A stretch of 64,000 nucleotides of DNA from Nibrella viscosa (GCF_039541875.1 NZ_BAABHB010000020.1:13401-77400); one strand, 5' to 3'; shown: positions 43,884-52,387, counted from the stretch's first letter. Translations and numbers: made by a program. The notes: generated by a model not told the origin, from the sequence alone.

Positions 43884-44843
43884 TTATAGCACAATACCCC
43901 CTGGGGCGTTTTTCCGGGCCGGAAAGTTGGGGTCGCCCCATTGTTCTTTCAGGTTCGTTTCAATGGTGAGGCTAAGGGCCGTCATTGGTACATCTTCAAT
44001 CCGGTTTTCAAACGGGTCTTCCGAACGCTCACCGATCAGGTCCAGGCACAGGAACACGAAGGAGATCAGCAAAGAAATCGGGATGCTGGCCCAGCGGAGT
44101 TCCTCCACAAACACAAACGGCAGCAGCGACGCGTGAATAAACACAAATACCCGTGAGAAAAAACTAAACTGCCGGGGAAACGGTGTATTTTTAATGCGTT
44201 CGCTGCGCCCCTGGATGTTATTGAACTCGATCAGGGTTTCTTCCAGCCGCACAAAGCGGTAGTCAGATAGCCAGCCCTGTTCATAGGCTGTTCGCAGGTC
44301 TTCTCCCTGCAATTCGAGCAGGTAATTAGGGGGATTGTTTTTGTGCGTATAAACTTCGTATTCGTCCGGCGAAAGAAAATCCCGGGTATCTGAATACTCA
44401 TTGGGCTCTTCGTAGATCTCTTCAACACCCAGTTGATTGTAAACATGCTGTTTGCGCAGGAATACCCGCAGGGCGTGTACAAACGCAATATGCCGGTACA
44501 CCAGGCGGTACTGAAGTTCTTTTACCGCCGGCGCATCCGGTGGGGTTGCCGGAATAATCATAGTGATCACCTCCCGGGTCCAGGCCCGGCTGTAGTTGAC
44601 CAGCAGTCCCCATATTTTCCGGGCTTCCCACCAGCGCTCGTAGGCATTGCTCGTTTTAAAACCGAGAAAAATGGCCAGGGCCGTACTCAGCGCCGAAATG
44701 GTGGTAAAAGACATGTGCAGACTCCACACGCCGAAGTAGTCATGGAGCAGGTAGACGGTAATGGCCAGGAGGAGGTAGTAGGTCATGCTTTTCCAGGTGT
44801 AGTGGAAAATCACGCTCAGCGACAGATTTCTTCTTACCAGCAT
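43884..44843 (-). CDS. Bestrophin family ion channel
   Basis: The 319-residue protein shows the bacterial bestrophin pattern: an N-terminal RRNLSLSVIFHYTWKSM, two membrane helices, the conserved FLGFKTSNAYERWWEARKIWG block, and the later EELRWASIPISLLISFVFLCLDLIGE helix with the family's Glu-Asp-Pro-Phe (SEDPFENRIEDVPM) motif. Bacterial homologues form pentameric channels, cation-selective in the studied case. It faces the same way as the protease cluster but is 160 bases upstream of it and has no evident link. Confidence 0.92.
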   Translation of the reverse strand: MLVRRNLSLSVIFHYTWKSMTYYLLLAITVYLLHDYFGVWSLHMSFTTISALSTALAIFLGFKTSNAYERWWEARKIWGLLVNYSRAWTREVITMIIPATPPDAPAVKELQYRLVYRHIAFVHALRVFLRKQHVYNQLGVEEIYEEPNEYSDTRDFLSPDEYEVYTHKNNPPNYLLELQGEDLRTAYEQGWLSDYRFVRLEETLIEFNNIQGRSERIKNTPFPRQFSFFSRVFVFIHASLLPFVFVEELRWASIPISLLISFVFLCLDLIGERSEDPFENRIEDVPMTALSLTIETNLKEQWGDPNFPARKNAPGGIVL

Positions 44844-44935
44844 GGGGTAATGTTTATTCCTGTTAACCGGTGGTTACTTCGAATGGTTTACCAGGGCTAT
44901 CGGACCTTAGCGGGCTGCCGGGCCATTTGCCTTTT

Positions 44936-44995
44936 CCGGCAGGCATAAAAAATGGCCCGCAGGTAAACCACGGGCCATTTTTTATGCCTGCCGGT
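44936..44995. terminator. Long hairpin terminator
   Basis: The arms CCGGCAGGCATAAAAAATGG... and the mirror ...CCATTTTTTATGCCTGCCGG form a 24-base stem around an 11-base loop. It lies just downstream of the minus-strand isomerase gene and can stop transcription both ways. Confidence 0.85.
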
Positions 44996-45009
44996 GAGTC
45001 TATTCCGAC

Positions 45010-45906
45010 CTATACGTTCAGTTTCATTACATTCTGGTAGCTGATGGCGATAGCCTCCAGCGGGGTGCCCTTCGTGACGGCATCCTGCTCCACAAAATAA
45101 TGCTGAATGCCGGCTATTTTTTGGGCATCCATAATGCGCTGAAAATCGATCGAGCCCGAACCGACTTCGGCAAACTCACGCTTTTCGGTCTTCGCCATGT
45201 CTTTCAGGTGAACCAGCGGGAAGCGGCCGGGATTCTGCTTAAATAGCTCAACGGGATCTTTGCCGGCAAACGCCACCCAGTACAGGTCCAGTTCCATCTT
45301 TACCAGTTTGGGGTCGGTGCTTTTCAGGAGAATATCGTACGGCACCTGCCCGTCGAGGGGCTGAAATTCAAAGTCGTGGTTGTGGTAGCCAAACTGAATA
45401 CCCGCCTTCCGGGTAGCTTCGCCCGCCTGATTGAACAGCTGGGCGTAGTTCCTGTAATCGTCCAGCGACTTACGCTCGTTGGGGAACAGAAAGGCACAGT
45501 TCATGTACTTCATGCCCATCGTACTGGCATCGGCCACGGCCTGTTCCCAACCGTTTTTAATGGTGCCTTTGGCGTTGGGCATAGCCACGCCCAGCATATA
45601 ATGGCCGCTCACGGCGGTGAGCCCCAGGCTGTCCAGCAGCGCTTTAAATTCTTTTGGCGTTTTGCCAAAAAACTTACCGTCGCCGTAGCCGAATGTTTCA
45701 ACTTCTTTGTAGCCGATGCCGGCCACCTGCTTCAGGGTACCTTCCAGGTCTTTGGCAAGCTCGCTGCGGAGGGTATACAGCTGAAGGCCTACTTTCTGCG
45801 GAGCTTTGCCGAAGGCGTCAAGGTTGCTGAGCAGCGGAGCCGTAACGGCCAACGCACCGGCCCGGCGCAGGAAGTCCTGCCGTGACATTTTTTGGGAGAC
45901 AGACAT
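45010..45906 (-). CDS. Tat-exported sugar phosphate isomerase/epimerase-like protein
   Basis: The 298-residue product opens with a twin-arginine-type signal: SRQDFLRRAGALAVTAPLL, where the two Arg precede a hydrophobic stretch. A xylose-isomerase-like TIM barrel follows (VGLQLYTLRSELAKDLEGTL, IGYKEVETFGYGDGKFFG, FGYHNHDFEFQ with the metal-binding His, and MELDLYWVAFAG). Such exported isomerase-like proteins in Bacteroidota often belong to keto-sugar degradation sets. It is divergent from the Nudix-type regulator at 46035, with a palindromic operator in between, so it is probably a target of that regulator. The true substrate is unknown. Confidence 0.88.
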   Translation of the reverse strand: MSVSQKMSRQDFLRRAGALAVTAPLLSNLDAFGKAPQKVGLQLYTLRSELAKDLEGTLKQVAGIGYKEVETFGYGDGKFFGKTPKEFKALLDSLGLTAVSGHYMLGVAMPNAKGTIKNGWEQAVADASTMGMKYMNCAFLFPNERKSLDDYRNYAQLFNQAGEATRKAGIQFGYHNHDFEFQPLDGQVPYDILLKSTDPKLVKMELDLYWVAFAGKDPVELFKQNPGRFPLVHLKDMAKTEKREFAEVGSGSIDFQRIMDAQKIAGIQHYFVEQDAVTKGTPLEAIAISYQNVMKLNV

Positions 45907-45950
45907 ACAATGTTGGTGTTGATCGATCGGTTAGGTAAATGCAGTACAGG

Positions 45951-45973
45951 TATTGTATCACAATGATACAATA
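45951..45973. promoter_or_regulatory. Perfect palindromic operator between the isomerase and the Nudix-type regulator
   Basis: Arms TATTGTATCA and TGATACAATA flank the centre CAA: a perfect 10-base inverted repeat. It is 45 bases upstream of the isomerase start and 62 bases upstream of the regulator start, a typical position for an autoregulated divergent operator. Confidence 0.7.
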
Positions 45974-46034
45974 TTCAACATTTTACTGGATTACTCCAAA
46001 TCCTTCTTTATTTTTAGCAAGATTTTAATCCATC

Positions 46035-46781
46035 ATGACTCCTTACACTCAATTAGAAACCTTTCTGAACCAGGAAAACGAATGGCTGCCCAGCCTTTCG
46101 CTGGATTGCGTAATCTTCGGTTTTCACGATCATGAACTGAAGGTGCTGTTGCTGAAATACCGTAATGTGGATGCCCTGGCGCTGCCAGGCGGCTTTGTCC
46201 ACAAAGAAGAAAGCATCGACGAAGCTGCCGGGCGGGTCTTGCGGGAGCGAACCGGCCTGACGGATATTTACCTGGAGCAGTTTTACGTGTTCGGCCAGAA
46301 AGAGCGGCAGAACCACCTCTTCAACAAGACCATTATAGAAGCGCAGGGGTTTCAACTGCCCGCCGACCACTGGTTTATCCGGCGGTACGTATCGGTTGGC
46401 TATTACGCCCTGGTCGATTTTCTGGATGTGATCCCAAGTCCGGATTACCTGTCTGACTCCATCGACTGGTACGACGTTCAGACTATGCCCCCCCTTCTGC
46501 TCGACCACGGTCAGATTGTCCGGAAGGCGCTGGACACGCTGCGCACCCTGCTGGAGCATAACCCGGCGGGTTTTGGCCGGCGGGCGGCTCCGCTCCTGCC
46601 CGATACCTTCACAATGGCCGATCTCCAGCGGCTCTACGAAACCATACTGGACCAAAAGCTGCTGCGCACCAACTTTCAGCGTAAAATGCTCAGCCTGAAG
46701 GTGCTGGAACGGGTCGATAAAAAACGAACCGGCAAAGCCCATAAGGCACCGTACCTTTACCGCTTTAAACCCTGGCAGTAA
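46035..46781 (+). CDS. NrtR-family transcriptional regulator (Nudix domain plus winged helix)
   Basis: The 248-residue product has an N-terminal Nudix-like domain (about residues 15-150) and a C-terminal winged-helix part (TFTMADLQRLYETILDQKLLRTNFQRKML, ending KAPYLYRFKPW). This is the layout of NrtR-type regulators, in which the Nudix domain senses a ligand. The Nudix box is degenerate: GGFVHKEESIDEAAGRVLRERTGL has Arg where the second catalytic Glu-Glu residue is expected, so it probably binds rather than hydrolyses. In Bacteroides a member of this family (AraR) controls arabinose genes. The adjacent divergent isomerase and palindrome fit a sugar regulon (inference). Confidence 0.85.
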   Translation: MTPYTQLETFLNQENEWLPSLSLDCVIFGFHDHELKVLLLKYRNVDALALPGGFVHKEESIDEAAGRVLRERTGLTDIYLEQFYVFGQKERQNHLFNKTIIEAQGFQLPADHWFIRRYVSVGYYALVDFLDVIPSPDYLSDSIDWYDVQTMPPLLLDHGQIVRKALDTLRTLLEHNPAGFGRRAAPLLPDTFTMADLQRLYETILDQKLLRTNFQRKMLSLKVLERVDKKRTGKAHKAPYLYRFKPWQ

Positions 46782-46893
46782 TGGAAATAACCGAGCCCCC
46801 CTGTACGTGATCAATCGCGACGAATGGCGGCAGTGGCTCAGCGGGAACCACACAACCCGGCCATGGGTCAGCAACAACTGGCGTATTTTGTAA
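46781..46893 (+). pseudogene. Frameshifted N-terminal remnant of a YdeI/OmpD-associated-type protein
   Basis: An ATG overlapping the regulator stop (TAATG) reads MEITEPP and then shifts frame in a run of six C. The continuation LYVINRDEWRQWLSGNHTT resembles the N-terminus of YdeI/OmpD-associated family proteins and soon ends at a stop at 46891. The rest of the gene is absent. The family call is from memory of the N-terminal pattern. Confidence 0.4.
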
Positions 46894-46993
46894 AAATGAC
46901 GGCGCAGAACAAAACGTTTGGCACAATACTGGGATGTCCGTTTACGGACCAACGCCATCGGCAGGAAACGTTGTATTTTCAGTACTTATAATC

Positions 46994-47030
46994 AAAAACA
47001 CCAGGCTGGCATGGCTTGGTGTTTTTATTT
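46994..47030 (+). terminator. Terminator upstream of the decarboxylase gene
   Basis: AAAAACACCA and TGGTGTTTTT form a stem around GGCTGGCATGGCT-like loop sequence, followed by ATTTG. Confidence 0.7.
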
Positions 47031-47065
47031 GTATAATTTGCCGCGCAGCCAAACCTGTTTCGCTC

Positions 47066-48460
47066 ATGTTTAATCTTCCCACCTCATCAACTACTCTGCT
47101 GGAGCGCCTGACCGACGAAATCATTTCTTTTTATGAAAGTCCTACGGCGGTGGTGCCCCAGGTTACCGCCGGTCAGATCCGGACCCATTTGCAGTCCTTT
47201 GACTTTAGCCGGCCGATGGATGCGGAGCGGGTATTTGAGGAGGTGCAGTATATGATGCGTAACTGGAATGTGCAGATTACGCACCCGCGCTACTTTGGGT
47301 TGTATAATCCGGCTCCCCTGCTCACGGCCGTCATCGCCGAAGCGCTCGCGGCTGTGTATAACCCGCAAATGGCTGCCTGGTCACACGCCCCGGCCGCCAA
47401 TGAGATTGAACGGCATACGCTGCGGTTTATAGCGGGTAAACTGGGGCTGCCGCCCGACACCCTCGCCTGCAATTTTACCGCCGGTGGCTCCGAAGCCAAC
47501 CACTCGGCGGTGCTGGTAGCCCTGGCGCATCGCTTTCCTGAAACGCTGGAAGACGGCCTCTGGGCCCTGACCCAACGCCCCATTGTGTATGCCTCTGAAC
47601 TGGCCCATAACTCGTTCGATAAAATTGTTAAGCATACCGGCCTGGGCTTAGATGCGCTGCGGATCGTACCCGTAAATGATTCCCTGCAGATGGATGTCAA
47701 TGCCCTGCGTATTCTGATCAAGCAGGATCAGGACGCCGGCCGGCTGCCGTTTATGGTTGTGGGTACGGCCGGCATTACGGCTACCGGAACCATTGATCCC
47801 CTGGATGCCATTGCCGATCTCTGCCGGCAATATGACCTGTGGTTCCACGTCGATGCCGCCTGGGCCGGAGCCGCCGTGTTCTCCGACACGCTCCGGACTG
47901 CCCTCGCCGGTATTGAACTCGCCGACTCGGTGACGGTCGACGCCCATAAGTGGTTCAACCTGACTATGGGTGCCGGTATGTTTTTCACCCGCCATGCCGC
48001 CGGCAACGCCCGGGCGTTTACCGTCCGCGCCGATTATATGCCCCCCAGCGAAGACGATGTGACGGTGCCGTACCTGAGCACGATGCAGTGGTCCAGGCGC
48101 TTTATCGGCCTTAAGCTGTTCATGGCCCTGGCCGAACTGGGCGAAGAGCAGATTGCCCGCATGATCGAGTACCAGGCCGGTTTAGGGGAGTACTTCCGCG
48201 AACGGCTGGCACAGGCCGGCTGGGATATCGTCAACGAAACACCCCTGCCGGTGGTCAACTTCACCCACACCCATATCCGAACGGGTGCCCTTTCGGTCGA
48301 TGACGTATTGGCCAGACTCTACGCCGAAGGCGATGCCTGGATTTCGTCGGTGACGCTGCGGGGTGAGAAAGTGTTCCGGATGTGCGTCACCAACTTCAAA
48401 ACCACCCGCGCCGATATCGATAGCCTGCTAAACCAATTAATCCGGCTGATAACGACGTAA
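47066..48460 (+). CDS. PLP-dependent amino acid decarboxylase (group II)
   Basis: The start is the ATG at 47066; the open frame further upstream runs through a terminator and reads unlike protein. The 464-residue enzyme is of the pyridoxal-dependent decarboxylase family (glutamate, tyrosine, DOPA and diaminobutyrate types). It has NFTAGGSEANHSAVLVAL, the PLP-stacking and Asp region HVDAAWAGAAVF, and the Schiff-base lysine in TVDAHKWFNLTMGAGMFF. It decarboxylates an aromatic or acidic amino acid; the size and the words place it nearer aromatic-L-amino-acid or diaminobutyrate decarboxylases than E. coli GadB, but the substrate is open. It stands alone and converges with the DUF1080 gene. Confidence 0.88.
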   Translation: MFNLPTSSTTLLERLTDEIISFYESPTAVVPQVTAGQIRTHLQSFDFSRPMDAERVFEEVQYMMRNWNVQITHPRYFGLYNPAPLLTAVIAEALAAVYNPQMAAWSHAPAANEIERHTLRFIAGKLGLPPDTLACNFTAGGSEANHSAVLVALAHRFPETLEDGLWALTQRPIVYASELAHNSFDKIVKHTGLGLDALRIVPVNDSLQMDVNALRILIKQDQDAGRLPFMVVGTAGITATGTIDPLDAIADLCRQYDLWFHVDAAWAGAAVFSDTLRTALAGIELADSVTVDAHKWFNLTMGAGMFFTRHAAGNARAFTVRADYMPPSEDDVTVPYLSTMQWSRRFIGLKLFMALAELGEEQIARMIEYQAGLGEYFRERLAQAGWDIVNETPLPVVNFTHTHIRTGALSVDDVLARLYAEGDAWISSVTLRGEKVFRMCVTNFKTTRADIDSLLNQLIRLITT

Positions 48461-48490
48461 CCGTTCCGGCTCCCTAACCGGGAAGGTTAC
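48457..48490. terminator. Hairpin between convergent genes
   Basis: GTAACCGTTCCGG and CCGGGAAGGTTAC pair with minor bulges and overlap both gene ends. There is no T tract. Confidence 0.4.
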
Positions 48491-49350
48491 GGTTTGCTTC
48501 GGGTCTGTAACTGCCGCAGCACAGCGTTTAACCGCCGGGTGTCGTTCCTATACGGGGCCAGATCAAATAAGGCAACACGCCGGAACTCAATGGGGTGGCT
48601 TTCGCTTTGCAGCGAGATAAACCCTGACGGTATCGGTCGGCCATTTTCTTTCTGCGCCGGATCATAATTACTCACGTTACCGCCCCCGATCTGCGGTTTG
48701 GTATAGCTCAACACCGTATCTCCCTCCACAATATGCTTCACCAGCGAATCGCCCAGCACCAGCGCTTCGGCCCGAACCCATTGGTCGCCGTGGTAGGTTT
48801 TGGATTTTGATTCGACGCAGTGGGGCGTAAACAGTTTACCGTCGAGCACCACGTTGGTACCGGGCGTACACAGGTTAGCGGTATGCCGCTCCTGTTTGCC
48901 GTTACCGCCGAGCAGTTGCATTTCCAGCGAAATGGGGAAGTCCTGCTTTACGCCCATCGTTTTCGGGTCCTGCCCGTGCAGCATAGCCCCGCTGTTCCGA
49001 ATGGCCCAGCCCGGACCCCCATTCGCCTGCTCGCCCACAAAGCGGTATTCGAGCACCAGCAGGTAGGCCGAAAACGGCTGGTTGTAAAAGATATGACCAA
49101 ACTGCTCATCGAAGGTATTGTACTGATCGTAGCGCACCACCATCCTGCCGTCCTCCACCCGAAAGGTATTGCCGAAATTGTCGTTCAGCGGATGCCCCGT
49201 GATCTTAACGGACCACCCGGTTAAATCCTTGCCGTTGAACAGATCGATCCAGCCGCGTTGCGCCTTGTCTGGCCGGGTGGTGTAGGCTGTGAACAGCAGC
49301 AACAGGCTTAGCGAGAGCAGTTGGAGCCGGGAGTAGGGTTGTGTTTTCAT
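48487..49350 (-). CDS. DUF1080 protein (3-keto-disaccharide hydrolase-like), secreted
   Basis: The 287-residue protein has an N-terminal signal peptide (LLSLSLLLLFTAY). It then has the concanavalin-like DUF1080 domain: WIDLFNGKDLTGWSVK at the front, FGHIFYNQPFSAYLLVLEYRF, GWAIRNSGAMLHGQDP, DFPISLEMQLLGG, and a C-terminal GFISLQSESHPIEFRRVALFDL that is diagnostic. Some members of this family hydrolyse 3-keto-disaccharides or related glucosides. It shares the stretch 45-52 kb with two ThuA proteins and an isomerase-like protein that often accompany it. Confidence 0.92.
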   Translation of the reverse strand: MKTQPYSRLQLLSLSLLLLFTAYTTRPDKAQRGWIDLFNGKDLTGWSVKITGHPLNDNFGNTFRVEDGRMVVRYDQYNTFDEQFGHIFYNQPFSAYLLVLEYRFVGEQANGGPGWAIRNSGAMLHGQDPKTMGVKQDFPISLEMQLLGGNGKQERHTANLCTPGTNVVLDGKLFTPHCVESKSKTYHGDQWVRAEALVLGDSLVKHIVEGDTVLSYTKPQIGGGNVSNYDPAQKENGRPIPSGFISLQSESHPIEFRRVALFDLAPYRNDTRRLNAVLRQLQTRSKP

Positions 49351-49371
49351 CGGGTTAATAGAATTTCCTGC

Positions 49372-49842
49372 TTAGTCTGCCGGACGCCAGAGTCGCCGGT
49401 ATACCGGTTGAATTTCCTGGCCTGTGATCCTGATTTGCTCAAACAGGCGGTGGGCTGGATGAAGAATAACATTATACGACAAAGGCACCAAAACCGACGG
49501 GACTGCCACACTCAGCGAATCCGGCACGGTTAACCAGTCGTGGAGCCAGCCTTGCGTTTGCTCGTAGGTATCATCCTGCCAATAGTCTGGCATCTCCTCC
49601 CGCTTATAGTACCGAATGTCATCAGGCACCTCCAGCGAAAACACCCAATAGGTCGGCAATTCCTCGTAGCGGACGGCCGGCGCGTGCGCCAATGTTTCTA
49701 CCAAACCCAGTTCAGGGGTTGAGGTAGCGTACAGGACACCAACACCCTTTGGGTTCCAGCGCCCGCCGAAAAGCTGACTACCAACCACTGATAAGGGCTC
49801 CTGTCGATACTTGTCGCGAATAATGCGGTACAGCCTGGGCAT
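49372..49842 (-). CDS. RES domain toxin (NAD+ phosphorylase type)
   Basis: The 156-residue product carries the RES-domain triad: Arg in FGGRWNPKGVGVLYA, Glu in ELGLVETLAHAP, and Ser in VAVPSVLVPLSYNVILHP. RES toxins deplete NAD+ by phosphorolysis and arrest or kill the cell when not held by their antitoxin. Length and motif spacing are normal, so it looks active. It begins eight bases after the antitoxin gene stop, the usual order for this family (antitoxin first). Confidence 0.92.
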   Translation of the reverse strand: MPRLYRIIRDKYRQEPLSVVGSQLFGGRWNPKGVGVLYATSTPELGLVETLAHAPAVRYEELPTYWVFSLEVPDDIRYYKREEMPDYWQDDTYEQTQGWLHDWLTVPDSLSVAVPSVLVPLSYNVILHPAHRLFEQIRITGQEIQPVYRRLWRPAD

Positions 49843-49850
49843 AGGAGCAC

Positions 49851-50264
49851 TCAGGCGGGTAGCCCATAATCTAAGCGTCCAAGCACATCGTCAACCAAAC
49901 CAAAACCCGTCACCGTATCGAGCAGTTGGAGCGGAGCCTGGTTGCCCAGTTCCCGAATCGGTGTTCTGAGCCACCCCAAAACCGTTGACTTCCGCCCCTC
50001 AAAGGTATCTAACGCGTGCAAAAGCAAATTCCTCAACAATAGCAGCCGTTCAGACGTATCAACGCCGAAGCGCTGGTCGTCTTTTAACCGGTGCAAATTA
50101 CGAGGGGTCATATTGAGGGCAAAAGCCATTTCTTTGTCGGTTAAACCGACCAAAGCAGCTACCTCATCGACCTGCGCCCGAAGCATCCCCTGCCGGGAAG
50201 ATTGCACGACTGCCAGGGGAGAAAAGCGACCGGACATACCGGCCGTAGCATTTGCCGTTGCCAT
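49851..50264 (-). CDS. Xre/MbcA/ParS-type antitoxin of the RES pair
   Basis: The 137-residue product has a helix-turn-helix region in the first half (VDEVAALVGLTDKEMAFALNMTPRNLHRLK) and the MbcA/ParS/Xre toxin-binding domain at the C-terminus (STVLGWLRTPIRELGNQAPLQLLDT, ending VDDVLGRLDYGLP). It neutralises the RES toxin and probably represses its own operon. The C-terminal GLP-type tail is the part that enters the toxin active site in known pairs. Confidence 0.92.
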   Translation of the reverse strand: MATANATAGMSGRFSPLAVVQSSRQGMLRAQVDEVAALVGLTDKEMAFALNMTPRNLHRLKDDQRFGVDTSERLLLLRNLLLHALDTFEGRKSTVLGWLRTPIRELGNQAPLQLLDTVTGFGLVDDVLGRLDYGLPA

Positions 50265-50279
50265 GTTTTTAATGAATAG

Positions 50280-50313
50280 GACTTAAGTCATAAAGGTAAG
50301 TGACATAATTCAC
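50280..50313. promoter_or_regulatory. Candidate operator of the RES/Xre operon
   Basis: The palindrome GACTTAAGTC (50280-50289) and the small inverted repeat GTGACATAATTCAC (50300-50313) lie 16-49 bases upstream of the antitoxin start, with a repeated AAGT-CATAA-like word. A binding site for the Xre antitoxin is plausible. Confidence 0.4.
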
Positions 50314-50443
50314 CATTCCAATTACTCACTACAATGTAGTTGCAGTCTTAGTCAGTTTTAGGAGTACCCCCGCCCGCATGAGCAGCTAAAATTGTTTCAG
50401 CCGCTCCACTAAAGATTTCCTGATAGTTCTACTTCTTACAGGT

Positions 50444-51298
50444 ATGACACGAATGCTTCTTCGACTCGCCTTATCCGCTCCGGCATTATTGGCAGGGTTA
50501 ATCATTCCCACAATTACTCAGGGCCAATCGGCTAAAAAGCGGTTGCTGGTTATTGCCGGAACACCAAGCCACAAGGCGGGTGAGCATGAATACAATGCCG
50601 GCGCTTTGCTGATTCAGCAGTGGCTGGCAAAATCGCCCGACTTGGCCGTCACGGTGAGCCTGAACGGCTGGCCCACCGATACCACACTGGTGCCCAATGC
50701 CGACGGTATAGTGTTGTTTATGGATGGAAAAGACGGCCATCTGGTACTCAGGCCCGACTATAAGCGCCAACTGCTACAGGCGGCCGGACGGGGGGCTGGC
50801 ATTGCAGCTCTGCACTACGCGGTAACCCTGCCCGCCGGTAATGGAGATCCCCTGCTCAACATCCTGGGCGGATTCAAAGAAGACAACTATTCGGTACACG
50901 GCTTCTGGACCTCCGACTTCCGCGCTGTTCCGGCTCATCCGATCACGCAGGGTGTAAAGCCTTTTCAGGTGTACGACGAATGTTACTTCTTTCTGCGGTT
51001 CCGTCCCGCGGTAAAAACGATTCTGGCGGCCACCCCTCCTGACTCCTTACGCAACACACCCGCCAGCCGGAATTTTCCCGGTCGGCCGGAAACCGTGGTA
51101 TGGGTGTATGAGCGGCCAGATGGTGGGCGGAGTTTCGGCAATACCGCCCTGCATTTCCACCAGAATTGGGCGAACAATGACCTGCGAAAGCTGGTGCTGA
51201 ACGCCTTCCGGTGGATTTGCCGGTTAGATGTGCCACCGGGCGGGGTGGTTTCCACGGTTACGCCCGACGATCTACAGAAAAATCTGGACCAGAAGTAA
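50444..51298 (+). CDS. ThuA domain protein, secreted (copy 1)
   Basis: The 284-residue product has a signal peptide (LALSAPALLAGLIIP, then TQGQS) and a ThuA-type class I glutamine amidotransferase-like domain: LLVIAGTPSHKAGEHEYNAG, NADGIVLFMDGKDGH, AAGRGAGIAALHYAV (at the position of the nucleophile elbow, without Cys), and the C-terminal RPDGGRSFGNTALHFHQNW. ThuA proteins act in trehalose and related sugar use through 3-keto intermediates. It lies divergent from the RES/Xre operon and converges with a second ThuA gene. Confidence 0.9.
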   Translation: MTRMLLRLALSAPALLAGLIIPTITQGQSAKKRLLVIAGTPSHKAGEHEYNAGALLIQQWLAKSPDLAVTVSLNGWPTDTTLVPNADGIVLFMDGKDGHLVLRPDYKRQLLQAAGRGAGIAALHYAVTLPAGNGDPLLNILGGFKEDNYSVHGFWTSDFRAVPAHPITQGVKPFQVYDECYFFLRFRPAVKTILAATPPDSLRNTPASRNFPGRPETVVWVYERPDGGRSFGNTALHFHQNWANNDLRKLVLNAFRWICRLDVPPGGVVSTVTPDDLQKNLDQK

Positions 51299-51375
51299 AG
51301 AGCTGCTATGCTTCGTTACTTCCCCATCCAGGCCTTAAGGTCGCTTCTTTTTTCACGACTCACCTAAGTTAGACC

Positions 51376-52368
51376 CTATTGCTTGTTGTCGAACGGTCGG
51401 CGGCTAACGGCGGTCTCGGTCGGAAAATCGGCAGGTATGGGAATATCTACTTTACCGGTTGCCGCCCATTGAGAGCCCCGTTGCAGGCAGGTGATAAAGC
51501 CGACACATTCGACCGAATAATCGGCATGGCCCAGCGCAATATGGAATATCCGGCCTTTGCCGTAGTTGATCGTCATCAGCATAGGCTCGTGGCGGTCGGT
51601 GCCCCGGTTGTCTTTGGGCGAGAAGGCCGTAGCCAGCACCTCCATGTTTTCGGCGGGGCCGCGCAGCCGGTCATACAGCTCATCCTGGGCGTGCAGCCAT
51701 TTGGTGGGCATCCCCTTGGTAATGGGGTGTTTGGTGTTCCGGACCGTGATCAGAAATTCGCGCTGGGCACCGTGCGAACCAGCGCGACCCGGCTGGGTAT
51801 CCCGCACCAGTTTGCCCTCCTGATCGTAATACACATAGGGTCCGTCTTTCTCAGAACGGTCTCCCCAGCCACCCAAACCGATCATTTTGTTGTAGGCGGG
51901 CCAGAGCGGAAACGAGTTATTGGCGGCATGGACCACCACCAGCCCCCCGCCTTTGCTGATAAACTGCTCGAAATCGGCCTGGGTGGCATCGGACCAGGGC
52001 GCGGCATTCCAGCCGAAATTGCAAATCACCAGATCATAGTCGGAGAAGTTCGGGTGAAAGCTGGAATCCATGCGGGGCTTGGGCAGATTCTGCGTACCGG
52101 CCACTTCGCTGATGGGGTATTTATCCAGATACTTGTCGCCGTTCCAGGTGTAATAGGTACGCTTCACATCGACTGTGAACTTACCGGTTTCCTCCAGGTC
52201 CTTTTTCATCATGTAGGTGATCTTGGGCCACATCTCATGGTTATTCTGGCCGTCGACAATGAGTGTCCTGATTTTTTTGGCCGCCGAACCAGCTTTTCGG
52301 GTCTGGGCGAAACTTTGGGGAACGGCCATCAGCAAACAGCCGATCAGCAGTAGGTAAAGGCAACGCAT
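51376..52368 (-). CDS. ThuA domain protein, secreted (copy 2)
   Basis: The 330-residue product has a signal peptide (LLLIGCLLMAVPQSFAQ) and a ThuA domain of a different subtype: IRTLIVDGQNNHEMWP, YDLVICNFGWNAAPW, ISKGGGLVVVHAANNSFP, and the C-terminal GKGRIFHIALGHADYSVECVGF. Similarity to the neighbouring ThuA protein is only at fold level, so they are not a recent duplication. A role in periplasmic keto-sugar metabolism is inferred from family and neighbours. Confidence 0.92.
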   Translation of the reverse strand: MRCLYLLLIGCLLMAVPQSFAQTRKAGSAAKKIRTLIVDGQNNHEMWPKITYMMKKDLEETGKFTVDVKRTYYTWNGDKYLDKYPISEVAGTQNLPKPRMDSSFHPNFSDYDLVICNFGWNAAPWSDATQADFEQFISKGGGLVVVHAANNSFPLWPAYNKMIGLGGWGDRSEKDGPYVYYDQEGKLVRDTQPGRAGSHGAQREFLITVRNTKHPITKGMPTKWLHAQDELYDRLRGPAENMEVLATAFSPKDNRGTDRHEPMLMTINYGKGRIFHIALGHADYSVECVGFITCLQRGSQWAATGKVDIPIPADFPTETAVSRRPFDNKQ

Positions 52369-52387
52369 ACGATAAGGGAGTTAAGGG

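Noticed and set aside
43753..43941. 62-residue minus-strand frame upstream of the protease cluster, considered as a fifth member such as a gasdermin or small toxin
   Set aside because: It overlaps the end of the bestrophin gene, has a rare-codon-like, Arg/Lys-rich random composition, and no membrane segment.
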